Below, piece by piece: positions 1 through 6,774 of a stretch of DNA of 9,312 bases. The translations under genes and the position numbers were made by a program. The number at the start of each line of letters is the position of its first letter. The stretch's first letter is position 1. Below the pieces are notes generated by a model that was not told the DNA's origin, ran no database searches, and worked only from the letters and a program-made list of their open reading frames with translations. The stretch is from Mailhella sp. (GTDB taxonomy: Bacteria > Desulfobacterota > Desulfovibrionia > Desulfovibrionales > Desulfovibrionaceae), in assembly GCA_020024815.1 (NCBI GenBank), contig JAHHTE010000075.1:1-9312 (forward strand), given 5' to 3'.

Positions 1-80
1 TTTTCACTCACTTCCAAAACTATAACAAATAAACATCAATTATTTCATACTGTTATAATAAGTTGTTATTAACGGTATAG

Positions 81-118
81 AAAAAACAAACGCTCTTTTG
101 CACGCAAAAGAGCGTTTG
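81..118 (-). terminator. Intrinsic terminator of the radical SAM gene (hairpin 2 of repeat copy A)
   Basis: A perfect inverted repeat pairs 87-101 with 104-118 (15 bp with a 2-base loop, or 14 bp with a 4-base loop). The stem carries the core CTCTTTTGC/GCAAAAGAG. Read on the minus strand, the hairpin is followed at once by six T (A-run at 81-86). On the plus strand no T-run follows, so it serves the minus-strand gene ending at 199. It lies about 80 bases past that stop, with repeat copy A in between. Confidence 0.85.
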
Positions 119-182
119 GATTAAAAAGTTTTGAGGGGAGAGTTTGAGAGGAGAACTTTTGAAAAAGTTCCCCTCTCAAAAA
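119..182 (-). repeat. Composite 3'-end repeat element, copy A
   Basis: Read on the minus strand this is a GC-armed hairpin (143-180, 17 bp on each side with one G·U pair in the minus transcript), then a pyrimidine-rich arm, then AAAACTTTTTAATC (119-132), leading straight into the hairpin and T-run at 81-118. The same order of parts occurs at 6405-6500 and 9250-9312. Bases 149-180 are identical to 9253-9284, although the flanking arm lies on the opposite side in the two copies. It starts 17 bases past the stop codon of the radical SAM gene and is probably transcribed as its 3' untranslated region. Confidence 0.8.
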
Positions 183-198
183 AATAAAAATAAAAAAA

Positions 199-1473
199 CT
201 AAATATCTTTACAAATTTTTGGATTAAAATATCCAAATTGTAAATGCTCACAATAGGTTTTTAATCGTTTAGTAAAGTTTAATAATCCAATACTTGGACC
301 AAAATCAATACCATTGAGTAATTGTAAATACATTTCTGGATCTATATTTAAATTTCTAAGTTGGATAAAATCTACTTTATAAGTATTAACTAATTCAATA
401 AGAGCTTCTACTTCTTCTTCGCAATCTGTAACACCGGGAAAAAATAAAAGATTTAGAGAAACAAATAAACCATGTTCCTTTGCTATTTTTATGGATTCGC
501 AAACTTCCCCTTTAAAACTATAATTTGTAGGACGATAATACCTATTATAAACATCTTCTCTTGCACTATTCATACTAACACGCAAAGAATTTAATCCAAC
601 AAGAGCGAGTTCTTTTATCCATTTTGGCATAGAGGCATTAGAATTTAAGTTCACAGTGCCTATTCCACCACGTTCACGAAACAATTTTACAGCCTCCACA
701 AGTAAAGCACCTTGTGTAAGTGGTTCACCTTCACAACCTTGCCCAAATGAATAAATAGGTTGTTTTTCATGCTGTTGATGAAAAAACATAACTTCCACAA
801 TTTCTTCAGCTGTTGGGGTAAAATTCATTCTATCTTGGGGAGCTTGACAAATAGAAGAGTCTTCTCCTTGATGAGAAATACAGCCAATACAGCGAGCATT
901 GCAAGCTTTTGATGTTGGCAAAGGAGCTTCAAAACGCCCAAGCACTAAATTTTTAGCAGCAGGACAACCATAACGCAAAACACAGTTATACATTAAATGT
1001 TGCATAAGTCTATTTTTGGGAAATTCTTTAATAATAGCTTTTGCTTGTTTTTCAATTTTTTTAGGAGAAATACCTTCAAAAACTTGTCGATTATCCTTAT
1101 CTACTTGCATGGCACAAACATAAAATTCATCACCAATAACGCCCACTGCCCCATAAGCAAAAAGTGGCAATGTAGGAGCATTTTCTTCTGTAATATAAAC
1201 AGGGTGTCCACTTAATGTATAACCTGGAGCAACAAAAGCAGCAACAGCAAGCATATCATCTAATTCTTCTACTTGCCCAGTTTCTTTATTTAACCCTACG
1301 GCTTTTCTACCTGGTAAAAGAAAAAATTCGCTTTCATGGGGTAAAGGAATAAGTTCATCAGGTTTTGGCAAAGCCCATTCATCACCACGCCTACAAAGCA
1401 TATAATATTCATCATCAGAAACAAGTTCGCCATTTTTAAAAGCAACAACAAGATCTGGGTGTTTTGATTTCAT
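199..1473 (-). CDS. Radical SAM protein of unknown specificity
   Basis: This 424-residue protein has the canonical radical SAM cluster motif CNARCIGC (C191, C195, C198; Cx3Cx2C), which ligates a [4Fe-4S] cluster that cleaves S-adenosylmethionine. A GEPL-type SAM-binding segment (GQGCEGEPL, 244-252) and barrel strands such as VNLNSN and LRVSMNS follow. The roughly 180 residues before the motif form a separate N-terminal region I cannot assign. It contains C164 and C170, and further cysteines at 209, 247, 351, 408 and 421 could bind another cluster or be incidental. No signal peptide or membrane segment is visible, so it is probably cytoplasmic. The ATG is preceded by AAGGAT at a 6-base spacing. 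It is transcribed alone, divergent from secA. Family membership is certain; substrate and reaction are unknown. Similar long proteins are, to my recollection, conserved in deltaproteobacteria. Confidence 0.9.
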   Translation of the reverse strand: MKSKHPDLVVAFKNGELVSDDEYYMLCRRGDEWALPKPDELIPLPHESEFFLLPGRKAVGLNKETGQVEELDDMLAVAAFVAPGYTLSGHPVYITEENAPTLPLFAYGAVGVIGDEFYVCAMQVDKDNRQVFEGISPKKIEKQAKAIIKEFPKNRLMQHLMYNCVLRYGCPAAKNLVLGRFEAPLPTSKACNARCIGCISHQGEDSSICQAPQDRMNFTPTAEEIVEVMFFHQQHEKQPIYSFGQGCEGEPLTQGALLVEAVKLFRERGGIGTVNLNSNASMPKWIKELALVGLNSLRVSMNSAREDVYNRYYRPTNYSFKGEVCESIKIAKEHGLFVSLNLLFFPGVTDCEEEVEALIELVNTYKVDFIQLRNLNIDPEMYLQLLNGIDFGPSIGLLNFTKRLKTYCEHLQFGYFNPKICKDI

Positions 1474-1502
1474 AACATATCCTTATAAAAAATTATGAAA
1501 AA

Positions 1503-1531
1503 AGTATCACTTATTCAAAGAATTGCGTCAA
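1503..1531 (-). promoter_or_regulatory. Sigma-70-type promoter for the radical SAM gene
   Basis: On the minus strand, TTGACG (plus 1526-1531) is separated by exactly 17 bases from GATACT (plus 1503-1508). These match the consensus at 5/6 and 4/6 positions. Transcription would start near 1496, giving a leader of about 25 bases that contains the ribosome binding site. Confidence 0.5.
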
Positions 1532-1623
1532 GAAAAAAGCAAAATAATAAAAAAGTTTAATATTTTATTTATAATAATTCCAATATATTACTATATCAAA
1601 AATATTTTTTTATAAAAAGATAT

Positions 1624-1652
1624 TTGCCAAATGTGCTTTCATGTTTTATTTT
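1624..1652 (+). promoter_or_regulatory. Possible sigma-70-type promoter for secA
   Basis: TTGCCA (1624-1629, 5/6 match) is followed after 17 bases by TATTTT (1647-1652, 4/6 match). A competing -10-like TATACT at 1652-1657 has no good -35 at normal spacing. The region is so AT-rich that chance matches are likely. The start codon at 1687 has AGGGAG at 1674-1679, 7 bases upstream. Confidence 0.35.
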
Positions 1653-1686
1653 ATACTATACATAGGTATTATTAGGGAGCGTATAC

Positions 1687-4275
1687 ATGAAATTCCTTTT
1701 TACAAAAATTTTTGGAACACGAAACGATAGATATATAAAATCATTACGTCCCATTGTAAAAAAAATCAATGAATTAGAACCACAAATGCAAGCCTTACAA
1801 GATAGTGAATTAGCACCTACCTTAGCAGGCTATAAAGAACGCATTCAACAAGGCGAAAGTTTAGATAAACTTTTACCCGAAGTTTTTGCACTTGTTCGTG
1901 AAACAAGTAAGCGTATACTTGGTATGCGTCATTACGATGTGCAACTTATGGGTGGAATAACCCTTCATCATGGTAAAATTGCAGAAATGAAAACTGGTGA
2001 AGGTAAAACTCTTATGGCTACTTTACCAGTTATTTTAAATGCTCTTTCTGGTAAGGGTGTTCATGTTGTTACTGTAAATGATTACCTTGCTAAGCGTGAT
2101 AGCGAATGGATGAGCCAACTTTATAATGCATTAGGTCTTAGCTGTGGTGTAATTTTGCATAATCTTAATGACCAAGAAAGACAAGCTGCCTATAATTGCG
2201 ATATTACTTATGGTACAAATAATGAATTTGGCTTTGATTATTTGCGTGATAATATGAAATTTTATGCTTCTGATATGGTGCAAAGAAAACACAATTTTGC
2301 TATTGTTGACGAAGTTGACTCTATTTTAATTGACGAAGCAAGAACGCCACTTATTATTTCTGGTGCTGCCTCTGAATCCACAGGTCTTTATATTCAAATG
2401 GACGACCTTGTAAAGCATTTAGAAAAAGAAATACATTTTACTGTTGATGAAAAAAGCCGTAGTGCTTTACTTACAGAAGAAGGGGTGAATAAAGTTGAAG
2501 AACTTTTACAAATTGAAAACCTTTTTGACCCTGCAAGTATAGCGTTACAACACCATGTTTTACAAGCACTTAGAGCTCATCATTGTTACCAAAAAGATGT
2601 AGATTACATGATAACAAATGAAAATAAAGTTGTTATTATTGATGAATTTACTGGTCGTCCTATGGAAGGTAGACGTTTTGGCGATGGCTTACACCAAGCT
2701 TTGGAAGCAAAAGAACGTGTTAAAATTGAATCAGAAAACCAAACTCTTGCAAGTATTACCTATCAAAACTACTTCCGTATGTATGAAAAACTTGGTGGTA
2801 TGACAGGTACAGCACAAACAGAAGCTGTTGAATTTATGGAAATTTATGGACTTGAAACTATCACAGTTCCAACCAATAAGCCCATGATCCGTAAAGATTA
2901 TCCTGATATTATTTATCGTACACAAAAAGAAAAATATGCTGCCATTGCTGAAGCAATTAAAGAACTCCATGAAAAGGGTCAACCTGTTTTAGTTGGTACA
3001 ATTTCTATTGAAACTTCTGAATATCTTTCTTCTATTTTAAGAAAAATGAATATTCCCCACAATGTTCTCAATGCTAAACACTTAGCACAAGAAGCACAAA
3101 TTGTTGCAGAAGCAGGACAAAAAGGACACGTTACCATTGCTACAAACATGGCAGGACGTGGTACTGATATTAAGCTTGGTGATGGTGTTAATGAACTTGG
3201 TGGTTTACATATTTTAGGTACAGAACGCCATGAAAGCCGCCGTATTGATAACCAGTTACGTGGTCGTTCTGGTCGTCAAGGTGATCCCGGTTCTTCTCGT
3301 TTTTATCTTTCTTTAGAAGATAATTTAATGCGTATTTTTGGCTCTGAACGTATTTCTTCTCTTATGCAAAAACTTGGCATGAGTGAAGGTGAAGCTATTG
3401 AAAATAAACTTGTTTCAAAAGCTATTGAAAATGCACAAAAGAAAGTAGAAGCTCATAACTTTGAAATACGTAAAACTCTTCTTGATTATGATAACGTAAT
3501 GAACCAACAAAGAACTGTTATCTATGATTTGCGACAAGAAATTATCCATGAACAAGAAGCAGAACCTCTTGTTCTTGATTTTGCAGATGAAGTTCTTGAT
3601 GATATTTTTTATAGTGAACATGAAAAAGAACAAACAAAAGAACAACGTGCTGAAATTGGTGCTAGAATTTTAGATACCTGTAATATGGGACGTATGATTC
3701 CAAGCTTACTTGAAGATCAAACAACTAAAGTAACTAAAGAAGAATGTAAAAATGCTTTACAAGCAATTTTAAATGAACTTCGTGAAGAATCTGGTCCTAT
3801 TTATAATGATGTTCTTCGTTATTTTGTACTTGAAGAATTAGACCGTTGTTGGAAAGACCATCTTAAAAGTATGGATTATTTACGTGAAGGAATTGGGCTT
3901 CGTGGGTATGGACAAAGAGACCCTAAACTTGAATATAAACGTGAAGGTTTTTCTCTTTTCCAAAATATGATTTATCAAATAAAAGAAGGTGCATTACGTT
4001 CTCTTACTCGTGTACGTATTAAAAAAGAAGAAACACCTGCTGAACAAAATACTATAAATGAAACACAAACCGAACAAAATACAACACAACAAGAACAAGT
4101 GATTGAAGAAAAACAAGAGCAAAAACAAGGAGTTGAACTTCGTCATAAAGAAGTTGTAACAAATCAAAATTATACCCAAAATCAGATAAACCCTGAAAAA
4201 ATTGGACGTAATGATCCTTGCCCTTGTGGAAGTGGAAAAAAATATAAAAAATGTCATGGTGCACATTTAAACTAA
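1687..4275 (+). CDS. secA: Preprotein translocase ATPase SecA
   Basis: SecA is the ATPase motor that pushes unfolded preproteins through SecYEG in the inner membrane. At 862 residues it is of normal length. Visible in order are Walker A MKTGEGKT (101-108), GTNNEFGFDYLRDNM (176-190), DEVD (208-211, Walker B), the preprotein cross-linking region (about 226-365), TGTA (373-376), TNMAGRGTDI (486-495) and QLRGRSGRQGDPG (523-535, second ATPase fold). The helical scaffold and wing follow to about 777. A Glu/Gln/Thr-rich, probably disordered linker (about 778-838) leads to a C-terminal zinc motif (C845, C847, C856, H857) of the kind that binds SecB and phospholipid. The ATG has a good AGGGAG site. 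No SecM-like upstream regulator is present. The stop codon is shared with the gmhA ribosome binding site, so the two genes are probably cotranscribed. Confidence 0.98.
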   Translation: MKFLFTKIFGTRNDRYIKSLRPIVKKINELEPQMQALQDSELAPTLAGYKERIQQGESLDKLLPEVFALVRETSKRILGMRHYDVQLMGGITLHHGKIAEMKTGEGKTLMATLPVILNALSGKGVHVVTVNDYLAKRDSEWMSQLYNALGLSCGVILHNLNDQERQAAYNCDITYGTNNEFGFDYLRDNMKFYASDMVQRKHNFAIVDEVDSILIDEARTPLIISGAASESTGLYIQMDDLVKHLEKEIHFTVDEKSRSALLTEEGVNKVEELLQIENLFDPASIALQHHVLQALRAHHCYQKDVDYMITNENKVVIIDEFTGRPMEGRRFGDGLHQALEAKERVKIESENQTLASITYQNYFRMYEKLGGMTGTAQTEAVEFMEIYGLETITVPTNKPMIRKDYPDIIYRTQKEKYAAIAEAIKELHEKGQPVLVGTISIETSEYLSSILRKMNIPHNVLNAKHLAQEAQIVAEAGQKGHVTIATNMAGRGTDIKLGDGVNELGGLHILGTERHESRRIDNQLRGRSGRQGDPGSSRFYLSLEDNLMRIFGSERISSLMQKLGMSEGEAIENKLVSKAIENAQKKVEAHNFEIRKTLLDYDNVMNQQRTVIYDLRQEIIHEQEAEPLVLDFADEVLDDIFYSEHEKEQTKEQRAEIGARILDTCNMGRMIPSLLEDQTTKVTKEECKNALQAILNELREESGPIYNDVLRYFVLEELDRCWKDHLKSMDYLREGIGLRGYGQRDPKLEYKREGFSLFQNMIYQIKEGALRSLTRVRIKKEETPAEQNTINETQTEQNTTQQEQVIEEKQEQKQGVELRHKEVVTNQNYTQNQINPEKIGRNDPCPCGSGKKYKKCHGAHLN

Positions 4276-4286
4276 GGTTTTAATCT

Positions 4287-4856
4287 ATGCATACAGAAAA
4301 TGCGATTGAAGAAATTATTCATAATTTCCAAAATCTCAAAAAGCAAAGTCAACAAATTGAAACTATCGCAAGAACTTGGATACAAGCTCTTGAACAAGGC
4401 AAAAAAATCCTTTTTTGTGGAAATGGAGGATCAGCTGCTGATTGCCAACATTTATCAGCAGAACTTATTGGACGCTATAAACTTAATCGTCCTGCCCTAG
4501 CAAGTGTCAGCTTAACCACAGATACCTCTGCTCTTACTGCTATTGGTAATGATTTTGGCTTTGAACAAATTTTTGCTCGTCAAGTGGAAGGATTAGGACA
4601 AGAAGGAGATGTTCTTGTTGGTATTTCTACCTCTGGAAATAGTAAAAATATTCTTTCTGCCTTTGAAATGGCTAAAAAGAAAAAACTCCTAACTATTGCT
4701 TTTACTGGTGAAACAGGAGGACAAATGAAAAATATTGCAGATATTTGTCTTTGTGTTCCCTCAACCATTACAAATAATATTCAAGAAATGCATATTGCAA
4801 CAGGACACATTCTTTGTGATATGGTGGAAAAACATTTTTTTGCAAAAAACATATAA
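4287..4856 (+). CDS. gmhA: Phosphoheptose (sedoheptulose 7-phosphate) isomerase
   Basis: GmhA converts sedoheptulose 7-phosphate to D-glycero-D-manno-heptose 7-phosphate, the first step to ADP-heptose for the lipopolysaccharide inner core. The 189-residue protein is a single SIS domain with CGNGGSAAD (44-52) and STSGNS (114-119) phosphate-binding loops. The zinc and active-site ligands known from E. coli (H61, E65, Q172, H180) appear as H55, E59, Q166 and H174, all shifted by six residues, which supports a true GmhA rather than DiaA or another SIS protein. The gene starts 11 bases after secA. Its AAGG Shine-Dalgarno overlaps the secA stop codon with a 9-base spacing, suggesting translational coupling. 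A strong terminator follows, so the unit is secA-gmhA. The other heptose genes are not in the window. Confidence 0.95.
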   Translation: MHTENAIEEIIHNFQNLKKQSQQIETIARTWIQALEQGKKILFCGNGGSAADCQHLSAELIGRYKLNRPALASVSLTTDTSALTAIGNDFGFEQIFARQVEGLGQEGDVLVGISTSGNSKNILSAFEMAKKKKLLTIAFTGETGGQMKNIADICLCVPSTITNNIQEMHIATGHILCDMVEKHFFAKNI

Positions 4857-4866
4857 TGAAATTCTT

Positions 4867-4892
4867 AGGGGAAATCATTTTCCCCTCTTTTT
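4867..4892 (+). terminator. Intrinsic terminator after gmhA
   Basis: AGGGGAAA (4867-4874) pairs perfectly with TTTCCCCT (4879-4886) across a TCAT loop, followed by C and then five T (4888-4892). It lies 10 bases past the gmhA stop. The arm sequence CTTAGGGG is the same that opens repeat copy B at 6405. Confidence 0.9.
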
Positions 4893-4955
4893 ATAAAACC
4901 ATTAACTCTTAGCTAATCTATTATAAAATAATATTTCTTAACCCTACTAATTCAT

Positions 4956-4986
4956 TTAACAATGTATATATTACTTTTATTATAAT
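4956..4986 (+). promoter_or_regulatory. Possible sigma-70-type promoter for manB
   Basis: A perfect -10 TATAAT lies at 4981-4986. The best -35 is TTAACA at 4956-4961 (5/6 match), but the 19-base spacing is long. The leader would be about 30 bases and includes AGGA at 5011-5014, 7 bases before the ATG. The upstream terminator means manB needs its own promoter. Confidence 0.35.
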
Positions 4987-5021
4987 TACAAAATATTATA
5001 CCAAAAAAATAGGATAAAAAA

Positions 5022-6383
5022 ATGAATTTAGATTGCTTTAAAGCCTATGATATACGTGGAAAAGTTCCAAGTTCCATTAGTCCAGCTTTAGCCCTTGAAA
5101 TTGGCTATGCTTATGTACAAGAGTTTAATATTAAAAATGTTGTTATTGGCTATGATGCAAGACTTTCTTCACCAGATTTATATAAAGCCCTTGCAACAGG
5201 ATTACAAAGTGCTGGAGCAAATGTTGTAGGTATTGGTATGTGTGGTACAGAAGAAATTTACCACGCAACAGCCTATATGCAAGAAAATAATATTCCTTTT
5301 GATGGTGGCATTATGGTTACAGGTAGCCATAATCCACAAGATGAAAATGGACTAAAATTAGTTCGTGAAAATGCTATTCCAATTAGTGCTGATACTGGAC
5401 TTTTATCCCTTAAACAACGTATTCTTGAAGGGCAACAAATTCCGCATACAATATCAGGCTCTTTTATGGAAACTTCTTACCGTAAAGCCTATGTTGAAAA
5501 ACTTCTTTCTTATGTTGATATTAGTAAATTAAAACCATTTAAAATTGTTGCTAATCCCGGTAATGGTTGTGCATACCTAGCATTAAAAGAACTTATTCCT
5601 TTTCTTCCTTTTGAATTTATTTTAGTTGATGAAAACCCTGACGGTACTTTTCCAAACGGTATTCCTAACCCTCTTTTGCCTGAAAATAGAGAAAAAACTG
5701 CACAATTAGTTCGTCAACACAAAGCCGATTTTGGTATTGCTTGGGACGGTGATTTTGACCGTTGTTTCTTTTATGATGCAAATGGACGATTCATTGAAGG
5801 CTATTATATCGTTGGAATGCTCGCTAGTGCCTTACTTAAAACATATCCAAATGAAAAAATTATCCACGACCCACGTTTAACATGGAATACTATTGAGCTT
5901 GTATCAGAAAATAATGGAATTAATATTACAAGCAAATCAGGCCACGCTTTTATCAAAGAATGTATGCGAAAAGAAAATGCTCTTTATGGTGGAGAAATGA
6001 GTGCTCACCATTATTTTAGAGAATTTGCGTATTGTGATTCTGGTATGCTCCCTTGGCTTTTAGTTGCTAAACTTCTTTCTGAAACAAATCTTAGCCTTGC
6101 TGATTTTGTTGATTCAAGAATAAAAGCCTACCCTTGCAGTGGAGAAATCAATTCCAAAGTTGAAAATGTACCTGCTATTTTAGAAAAAATAGAAAATTAT
6201 TACAAAAACGATGTAAAAGAAATTATTAAAATTGACGGTCTTTCTATGGAATTTGATAATTGGCGTTTCAATGTTCGTGGTTCTAATACTGAACCAGTTT
6301 TAAGACTTAATGTTGAAAGCAAAGCCAATGAACAATTAATGCAAGAAAAAACACAAGAATTACTTAAACTTATTAGAGAATAA
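5022..6383 (+). CDS. manB: Phosphomannomutase (ManB/CpsG type, possibly PMM/PGM)
   Basis: This 453-residue alpha-D-phosphohexomutase interconverts mannose 6-phosphate and mannose 1-phosphate, feeding GDP-mannose and thence O-antigen or exopolysaccharide. The four-domain family hallmarks are complete: N-terminal FKAYDIRG (6-13), phosphoserine loop TGSHNP (100-105, S102), metal loop DGDFDR (242-247), sugar-binding GEMSAHH (324-330), and a C-terminal phosphate loop in RGSNTEPVLRLN. Nearly every block resembles E. coli CpsG (456 residues). The serine loop reads TGSHNP instead of CpsG TASHNP, the form I recall from Pseudomonas AlgC, which acts on both mannose and glucose phosphates, so dual specificity is possible. 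No GDP-mannose pyrophosphorylase gene is adjacent. It is a single-gene unit with a terminator on each side; the ATG has AGGA 7 bases upstream. Confidence 0.92.
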   Translation: MNLDCFKAYDIRGKVPSSISPALALEIGYAYVQEFNIKNVVIGYDARLSSPDLYKALATGLQSAGANVVGIGMCGTEEIYHATAYMQENNIPFDGGIMVTGSHNPQDENGLKLVRENAIPISADTGLLSLKQRILEGQQIPHTISGSFMETSYRKAYVEKLLSYVDISKLKPFKIVANPGNGCAYLALKELIPFLPFEFILVDENPDGTFPNGIPNPLLPENREKTAQLVRQHKADFGIAWDGDFDRCFFYDANGRFIEGYYIVGMLASALLKTYPNEKIIHDPRLTWNTIELVSENNGINITSKSGHAFIKECMRKENALYGGEMSAHHYFREFAYCDSGMLPWLLVAKLLSETNLSLADFVDSRIKAYPCSGEINSKVENVPAILEKIENYYKNDVKEIIKIDGLSMEFDNWRFNVRGSNTEPVLRLNVESKANEQLMQEKTQELLKLIRE

Positions 6384-6404
6384 TTTAGCTTATAAATAAA
6401 TTTT

Positions 6405-6464
6405 CTTAGGGGGAAAACTTTTGAAAAAGTTTCTCCCCCTACAACCCCCTTACAAAACTTTTTA
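6405..6464 (+). repeat. Composite 3'-end repeat element, copy B
   Basis: It starts about 20 bases past the manB stop. Hairpin 1 pairs AGGGGGAAAACTTT (6408-6421) with AAAGTTTCTCCCCCT (6426-6440), with one bulged C at 6433 and a 4-base loop. A C-rich arm (CCCCC at 6445-6449) and AAAACTTTTTA (6454-6464) follow. Hairpin 2 with its T-run comes right after, at 6469-6500. This is the most complete copy in the window. The right arm AAAAAGTTT (6424-6432) is also a perfect complement of AAACTTTTT (6455-6463), so two mutually exclusive folds exist. Confidence 0.8.
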
Positions 6465-6468
6465 CCTC

Positions 6469-6500
6469 AAAAATGCTTTTGCTTACAAAAGCATTTTTTT
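6469..6500 (+). terminator. Intrinsic terminator after manB (hairpin 2 of copy B)
   Basis: ATGCTTTTG (6473-6481) pairs perfectly with CAAAAGCAT (6486-6494) around CTTA, with extra A-T pairs outside, and seven T at 6494-6500. It shares the CTTTTG/CAAAAG core with the hairpin at 87-118. The A-run on its left means it may also work weakly on the minus strand. Confidence 0.9.
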
Positions 6501-6565
6501 ATTTTATATAATATATTATTATCTTTAATAATTTTTACAATCAACTTTATAAAACACAAGGACTT

Positions 6566-6650
6566 CTTTTTATACAAAAAAATTCTAAAATTAAAAAGTT
6601 TTGAGGGAAGAATTTGAGAAGGGAACTTTTTCAAAAGTTTCCCTCACAAA
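6566..6650 (-). repeat. Composite repeat element, copy C, inverted and partly eroded
   Basis: Read on the minus strand it has hairpin 1 (6620-6644, 10 bp with one bulge), a degraded pyrimidine arm and AAAACTTTTTAA (6591-6602). At the place where hairpin 2 belongs, only a weak A/T hairpin remains (6566-6582, T-run, GTAT, A-run and G) with no T-run after it. It faces copy B across about 130 bases. No minus-strand gene precedes it, so it does not end any gene here. Confidence 0.65.
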
Positions 6651-6701
6651 AAAATACATAAAAAACTACTCTAAAAATTCTTTTTCTCCCTTATTTTATC
6701 A

Positions 6702-6730
6702 TTGAAAAAAAAAGTAAAAAAGACTATTCT
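6702..6730 (+). promoter_or_regulatory. Probable sigma-70-type promoter for purD-purE
   Basis: TTGAAA (6702-6707, 5/6 match) and TATTCT (6725-6730, 4/6 match) are separated by exactly 17 bases. Transcription would start near 6737, giving a leader of about 38 bases. That is too short for a purine riboswitch, and no clear PurR-like operator palindrome is visible. Confidence 0.4.
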
Positions 6731-6762
6731 TTAATAGGTATTTAAATAATTTTTTAATCCAT

Positions 6763-6768
6763 AGGAGG
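6763..6768 (+). promoter_or_regulatory. Strong ribosome binding site that fixes the TTG start of purD
   Basis: AGGAGG lies 6 bases before TTG at 6775-6777. Translation from this TTG gives the conserved purD beginning RILVIGSGGREHAL with no missing or extra residues, so the non-ATG start is well supported. Confidence 0.85.
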
Positions 6769-6774
6769 CTCTCC

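Noticed and set aside
1..72. Plus-strand frame open from the left edge to TAA at 70-72, possible 3' end of a gene
   Set aside because: Only about 23 codons, no recognisable sequence, and no terminator with a T-run on the plus strand after it. The hairpin at 87-118 is polarised for the minus strand.
69..251. Minus-strand 60-codon open frame across the terminator and repeat copy A
   Set aside because: It begins inside the 3' end of the radical SAM gene and runs through the repeat and hairpin, and its protein is low-complexity Phe/Ile/Leu. It is a shadow of the repeat.
1484..1686. SecM-like secretion monitor or regulatory RNA between the radical SAM gene and secA
   Set aside because: No signal-peptide ORF with a ribosome binding site and no stable GC hairpin exist here. 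The region is simple AT-rich promoter DNA.
3994..4266. Antisense open frames over the secA 3' end
   Set aside because: They are Phe/Leu/Ile-rich complements of the Glu/Gln/Lys-rich SecA linker and do not look like a real protein.
6384..6774. Insertion sequence remnant or small gene in the 391-base gap between manB and purD
   Set aside because: The copies B and C form an imperfect inverted pair, but no transposase fragment, target duplication or ORF with a ribosome binding site lies between or around them.
6731..6774. Purine riboswitch or PurR operator before purD
   Set aside because: The predicted leader is only about 38 bases, with no three-way-junction aptamer. Only a trivial 5-bp hairpin overlaps the promoter at about 6724-6737.
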